Both the position numbers and the translations under genes were made by a program. Under the pieces are notes generated by a model. That model was not told where the DNA came from, did not search any database, and saw nothing but the letters and a program-made list of their open reading frames with translations. A stretch of 56,017 nt of DNA from Thermodesulfobacteriota bacterium (GTDB lineage Bacteria; Desulfobacterota; WTBG01; CAIYCZ01; CAIRTM01), in contig JANQFE010000107.1 in the NCBI GenBank assembly GCA_028278025.1, forward strand, positions 1 through 56,017, read 5' to 3'. Every line of letters starts with the position of its first letter. Position 1 is the first letter of the stretch. Shown piece by piece: positions 52,545 through 56,017 of this stretch.

Positions 52545-53921
52545 TTAATAAAAGAGGATCAACTCGATAAAACCGTAATTGTTGTCCCGGTGATGGGCAC
52601 CGCTGGGAGCATCTTCCCAGTTGACATAGTATTCAAAGTAGAGTTTGGCCCGCCGGTGGAGATGGTAAATAATAAGGGGAGTAAATTGCTCCTTGTCCCA
52701 GGCACCGCTTCCTGTTATATCACGTACACGGTGTTGGTCATAATTTGCCTGGCAGTAACGCACGTAGAAATCCGTCTTGATCTTTTTAAATTTATACCCG
52801 ACCATGACATACCACCAGTTGCATCTCACATCTGCAACCTCACCCCAGAAGTATTCTGCCTTGAGCGCAAAGGGCCCCTTATCATAAGCCAGATCAAGGC
52901 CGCCGCGGGTATGCTCATCATCATCTGTGGGATTACCCCTGAAATTGCCCCGTGTTCCCGGGTTGCGACCCATGATGGCATTGAATCCTCTCAGGTCATC
53001 ATCAGAGAGCTTGGAGCGAAAGAAGGTTGCACCCATTTCAAGGCCGTCAACCGGCAGCATTGCAATACGCATACTGTAGGCCTTATTATTGTTGTCATCC
53101 AGATTCATCTGTCCGGTTCTCAGATACCGTACCCCACCCGGACGTGCGCCATACCGTGCCCTGTCTCCTGCAATTGACCAGCCATTAAAAACCGCAAAAT
53201 TCATTTTAAGCTTTTTCTTATAGGTAGTCAGGTATTGAATGCCGGTGATGCGCGACTGGGCATTACTCTCATCAAAAAGAGAATAATCACTGGTTACCCG
53301 CCCTGTCGGTCCACCTGCGGCTGTTATACCATAGGCCCAGTTCCTGGTTTTTCCGACTATGAGTTTCCCCTGGATCGGGCCGATATTGAGGTTTCTGAAC
53401 TCGGCAAAGGCGCTTTCGATAAATGTTGTAGGACCGGTCCAGTTGTTATACCTGGTATAGCCCTCTCTGCCGATCGCATTTCCGCTGGGGTGCCACCAGA
53501 TATTAAACTGCCCTGAGATATTCTCACTGACATCGTAGCGGAAATTAAAGGCAATCTCGGTCACGTCAAATGAGTGCTGCTCATTTTGTCCGTCCCACCA
53601 GCGTGAGCGTACATAACCGCCTATCTTAATATGGCCGAATTTTTTGGTCAGATCATCAAGCACCCTGACCTTGCCTGATACTTCGGCAACCCTTTCTTCG
53701 GCTTGCCGGGCCGCCTCTTCGGCTCGTTTTTGGGCAGCTTCTGCATTTTTCTGTGCGTCACCAAGCTGGGCTTCAAGATCGGTTATCTTCTTCTGCATTT
53801 CCTCCATATGTTTTTTGAGGGTTGCGATCTGATCTTCAATGTTGCTGCTGAAAACGGTCCCCGGTAGGCATACGGCACTGAGAAAAATAACTGCAAAAAA
53901 TATGTACATATTCTTTCTCAT
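52545..53921 (-). CDS. Coiled-coil porin-like outer-membrane protein 1
   Basis: A signal peptide (YIFFAVIFLSAVCLPGTVFS) is followed by a coiled coil of about 50 residues (IEDQIATLKKHMEEMQKKITDLEAQLGDAQKNAEAAQKRAEEAARQAEERVAEV). A barrel of aromatic strands then runs to the end, ELILFY. The barrel starts HIKIGGYVRSRWWDGQ. The coiled coil probably projects into the periplasm toward peptidoglycan and trimerises the porin, as in several porin families with such stalks. Substrate is unknown. It is a separate unit from porin 2 but similar in layout. Confidence 0.8.
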   Translation of the reverse strand: MRKNMYIFFAVIFLSAVCLPGTVFSSNIEDQIATLKKHMEEMQKKITDLEAQLGDAQKNAEAAQKRAEEAARQAEERVAEVSGKVRVLDDLTKKFGHIKIGGYVRSRWWDGQNEQHSFDVTEIAFNFRYDVSENISGQFNIWWHPSGNAIGREGYTRYNNWTGPTTFIESAFAEFRNLNIGPIQGKLIVGKTRNWAYGITAAGGPTGRVTSDYSLFDESNAQSRITGIQYLTTYKKKLKMNFAVFNGWSIAGDRARYGARPGGVRYLRTGQMNLDDNNNKAYSMRIAMLPVDGLEMGATFFRSKLSDDDLRGFNAIMGRNPGTRGNFRGNPTDDDEHTRGGLDLAYDKGPFALKAEYFWGEVADVRCNWWYVMVGYKFKKIKTDFYVRYCQANYDQHRVRDITGSGAWDKEQFTPLIIYHLHRRAKLYFEYYVNWEDAPSGAHHRDNNYGFIELILFY

Positions 53922-54156
53922 AACACCCCCTTATAACATTAGCTTTTTAATACTCTAAAAAAATATTACAATATTTTTGCTGATATGTATTATCTGCTAA
54001 ATTAGTGAAAAACTATAATATATCTTTTACCCTGTCAAGATTAAAATCCAGAAAAATCATAATACGATTATTGTCTCTAACAGAAGGGTGACGACCCTGG
54101 GACATACAAATCATCCAGAGGGGTGAAAAGCAAAAAAAACTGCTGCGTGAATACAA

Positions 54157-54188
54157 AAAAAGGCCGGTCCAACAGAACAGGCCTTTTT
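54157..54188. terminator. Terminator of the second porin gene
   Basis: AAAAAGGCC (54157-54165) and GGCCTTTTT (54180-54188) pair exactly around a 14-nt loop and have T residues at either end, so it can work in both directions. It is about 160 bp past the second porin stop codon, leaving a long 3' leader that contains the overlapping repeats. Confidence 0.7.
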
Positions 54189-54256
54189 ATTTTGATACTA
54201 TGCAGTATATGTATCCCTAGTACAGCTTCAACATTTGATTTTATCAGTTCAACCAC

Positions 54257-54319
54257 TGGAAACGGTCGGTGCGAGCACATAGCCCCCAGCAAATGCACCG
54301 ACTGTTTCCAAGCTGGGGG
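54257..54319. repeat. Two overlapping inverted repeats, pseudoknot-like or switching
   Basis: Stem A pairs 54258-54272 (GGAAACGGTCGGTGC) with 54295-54309 (GCACCGACTGTTTCC) over 15 positions with one G-T, and can be extended by T54257-A54310. Stem B pairs 54283-54290 (CCCCCAGC), inside the loop of A, with 54312-54319 (GCTGGGGG), exactly. The two cannot fully form together because only one or two bases join the arms. It lies in the 3' region of porin 2, or could be a plus-strand RNA, as the single G-T pair only works on that strand. Confidence 0.6.
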
Positions 54320-54347
54320 AATCTACAAATTTAAGCTTGAAGCTGCC

Positions 54348-55730
54348 CTAGAAGGCATACATTGTTGAAAAGGTATAGCGCATACCATTATTAACATCGC
54401 TGAACCTTTCAGTCTCTTTGTACTGTACTTCAAAACCCATTTTAACCGCACTGGTCACCGCGAACCAGGTATTAAAGAAATAGGTTTCATTCTTGGTAAA
54501 CTGTCGGTCATTCAAGAAACCCTTCATGCCCTTCATATCGCTTTTGTTGGGGTCATCAATACCATAGCCAAGCGACATGTTTACCCTGGGGCTCAGGGCA
54601 TACGTCAGGCTTATCCAGCCGCCCCGTGACCTGATAGTGTCGGGGCGTCGGTTGAAATCTCTGAATCTGTTATCATGCACATTAATGCCCATGTCATAAC
54701 GCAGCCATTCCCGGTCAATACCTTCACCGATCCAAGGCTCAGCCATCAGCTTGAACTTACCCAATATCAACCGCAGTTCAAGGGCAAGTATCCAGGCGTC
54801 AACACTGTTGTCTCTACCCCATCTATTTTTGGTGGTCGTAAAGTTTTTCCAGCCGCCTCCGAGGGCCAGCAGTCCGCCTTTGCCGAGTATTCCGTTTTTA
54901 TAGGAGATTTTACCGAGCATCCACGGCATGCGGTCCTCTTCAGCCGTGCTGATGCGTCTGTGTTTCATGGCAGAGGCCATGAACTCAAAGTTGCCGACAT
55001 TTTTGCGAAAGGTTACCTGAGGGACCCGCCACCACAGGTTGCCTGATGCCGACATAATGCCGAATTCAATCATAGCAGGATTCAGCGATGCAATCGGAAT
55101 CCAGTCCTGTCCTACCAACAGACTTGCATTCCAGTCGTCATTAGTGAGCTTTACATACCCCAAACGCATACGCGGAATGAGGTTATTGCCTGAGTTGGTT
55201 CCATAAAAATCAATCTCCATCCGCGCTTCACTAAGCCACTGGTCATCCCTTCGGGATACTTTAAGGCCGAAGCGGGTATCGCGGGGATTAAAGTTTGTGG
55301 AATCATTTTCAGAGTCACCACGGCCGACAACACCAATTAAGTCATTGTATCTTCTGAATTCAGCCGTATCATAATTTATATCCACCTTCACCCGGCCGTA
55401 AATCTGCATATCATATTTCCCCAGCACAGCACTGAGGCCCGGAGTCCCCAGCCGCCCGGCTGACTTCTTCAATTCCTCTATCTCTTTGCGATCGGTTTCT
55501 ACCATCTCCCGGAGCCGAAGATTTTCCTGCTCTTTGGCTTCTTTTTCTCCCTCCACTTTCTGTCGCAGCTCGGCATTCTCTTTTTTCAACTTGCCAATCT
55601 CTCGTTCCATTTGCTCCAGGCGTTTTAGTATATCTGAATCAGAGGCTGCTGCAAAAGCAGGGGATAAAATAATAAACAGGGCAATACAAACAAAGGTGTA
55701 CCCCTTGATTAATACAATTTTAGCCTTCAT
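54348..55730 (-). CDS. Coiled-coil porin-like outer-membrane protein 2
   Basis: A signal peptide (GYTFVCIALFIILSPAFA) is followed by a coiled coil of about 60 residues (ILKRLEQMEREIGKLKKENAELRQKVEGEKEAKEQENLRLREMVETDRKEIEELKK). A barrel follows, beginning YDMQIYGRVKVDINYDTAEF and ending MRYTFSTMYAF with a terminal Phe. The DNWNASLLVGQDW and GFEVQYKETERFS strands are typical of phosphate-selective or general porin-like barrels. A longer frame begins at 55754, but the ATG at 55728-55730 follows AGGAAGGA and starts a clean signal peptide (460 aa). Confidence 0.8.
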   Translation of the reverse strand: MKAKIVLIKGYTFVCIALFIILSPAFAAASDSDILKRLEQMEREIGKLKKENAELRQKVEGEKEAKEQENLRLREMVETDRKEIEELKKSAGRLGTPGLSAVLGKYDMQIYGRVKVDINYDTAEFRRYNDLIGVVGRGDSENDSTNFNPRDTRFGLKVSRRDDQWLSEARMEIDFYGTNSGNNLIPRMRLGYVKLTNDDWNASLLVGQDWIPIASLNPAMIEFGIMSASGNLWWRVPQVTFRKNVGNFEFMASAMKHRRISTAEEDRMPWMLGKISYKNGILGKGGLLALGGGWKNFTTTKNRWGRDNSVDAWILALELRLILGKFKLMAEPWIGEGIDREWLRYDMGINVHDNRFRDFNRRPDTIRSRGGWISLTYALSPRVNMSLGYGIDDPNKSDMKGMKGFLNDRQFTKNETYFFNTWFAVTSAVKMGFEVQYKETERFSDVNNGMRYTFSTMYAF

Positions 55731-55797
55731 CGAGTATTCCTTCCTTGTATCCATAAAAATTTTTTAATTTTAAATATCCTTTTGTAGCTACAGTGGC

Positions 55798-56017
55798 TTA
55801 ATCTTCTTCTGGTTCTTCCATTTCCTGAGCAGCAAGCGAAAATCCGATGACAAACGGTGCCGGCAGATCAACCCGATTAGGGCTGGAGATACCGCTTATG
55901 TAGGCCCCCACATAGACGAATCCGAATACCGAGTCTATATCTACACTTGTGGCGATACTAAACGGCGTGGTTGCAGATTCACTGATGATTAGCTGCCCGG
56001 CATCCAGGCTGAAACCG
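55798..56017 (-). CDS. Partial gene running off the right edge
   Basis: The C-terminal 72 residues of an unknown protein end in QEMEEPEED and contain the alternating stretch FGFVYVGAYISGISSP. The pattern is beta-rich with no clear domain. It lies upstream of the second porin in the same direction. The start lies outside the window. Confidence 0.7.
   Translation of the reverse strand, partial: GFSLDAGQLIISESATTPFSIATSVDIDSVFGFVYVGAYISGISSPNRVDLPAPFVIGFSLAAQEMEEPEED

Larger units (their letters stand above)
53922..54347. other. Gap between the two porin genes
   Basis: This 426-bp space has no supported gene. It contains the leader of porin 1, a terminator (54157-54188), and two overlapping inverted repeats near 54258-54319 described separately. 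A short minus-strand frame here looks like chance. Confidence 0.6.

Overview
The window is a chromosomal stretch of a Gram-negative bacterium. Outer-membrane barrels, lipoprotein signals and an RseP-type site-2 protease show the double membrane. The lineage cannot be fixed from the sequence alone. SecA is long, with an extended pre-protein cross-linking region carrying a PKNKKFLK motif and an extra Cys-rich insertion. From memory this is closer to SecA of Planctomycetota or other PVC/FCB bacteria than to Proteobacteria. The DUF1302/DUF1329/Ycf48/RND set and the MglA-like GTPase with DUF4388 and TPR partners are also common in Desulfobacterota. I would call it an uncultured PVC- or Desulfobacterota-like heterotroph; no photosynthesis genes are seen.

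Region 1 (1-17.0 kb, almost all minus strand) is housekeeping. It reads, in transcription order, rpsB-tsf-pyrH-frr-ferredoxin (closed by a 13-bp terminator hairpin), uppS, cdsA, dxr-rseP-tsaB, a DUF465/YdcH-type protein, and the branched-chain amino acid and lipid set ilvB-ilvN-pssA-leuA. Upstream of rpsB lie an M48 protease with a LysM domain, a DUF362 protein and an FxsA-like membrane protein.

Region 2 (17.0-20.5 kb, plus strand) has an elongator tRNA-Met(CAT), a HEAT-repeat protein, a YihX-like HAD phosphatase, a probable 6S-like RNA on the minus strand, and thioredoxin reductase. Region 3 (20.7-26.3 kb, minus) is an orphan cluster: a DUF4388 membrane protein, a TPR/zinc-ribbon membrane protein, an MglA-like GTPase with a long acidic repeat tail, and a TPR protein. 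Region 4 (26.5-32.1 kb, plus) holds a lipoprotein, trpF, secA and argJ. Region 5 (32.2-37.7 kb) has a GAF histidine kinase coupled to a response regulator-TPR protein, a small membrane protein behind a perfect-consensus promoter, a small conserved protein, a methyltransferase and leucyl aminopeptidase.

Region 6 (37.9-44.6 kb, minus) is a complete envelope module: DUF1302 barrel, DUF1329 periplasmic protein, Ycf48-like seven-bladed propeller lipoprotein and RND/MMPL transporter, with one terminator inside and one at the end. Region 7 (44.7-47.4 kb, minus) is the most unusual unit. A MarR regulator has its own promoter and overlapping palindromic operator. Behind it come an atypical SDR (biliverdin reductase B/NmrA-like fold), a protein resembling ferredoxin-dependent bilin reductases, and a TIGR04076-like protein, ending in a perfect hairpin. 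This looks like a self-regulated redox operon, possibly acting on a linear tetrapyrrole or similar ligand.

Region 8 (47.7-56.0 kb, minus) has a secreted alpha/beta hydrolase, QueE, a family-2-type O-methyltransferase, a second DUF362 protein, an HU protein, two coiled-coil porin-like barrels and the tail of an unknown gene. Intergenic DNA carries many hairpins, degenerate low-complexity repeats that in one case extend into pepA, and overlapping inverted repeats between the two porin genes. Several genes (rpsB, secA, pepA, the second DUF362 gene) begin at TTG behind strong ribosome binding sites.
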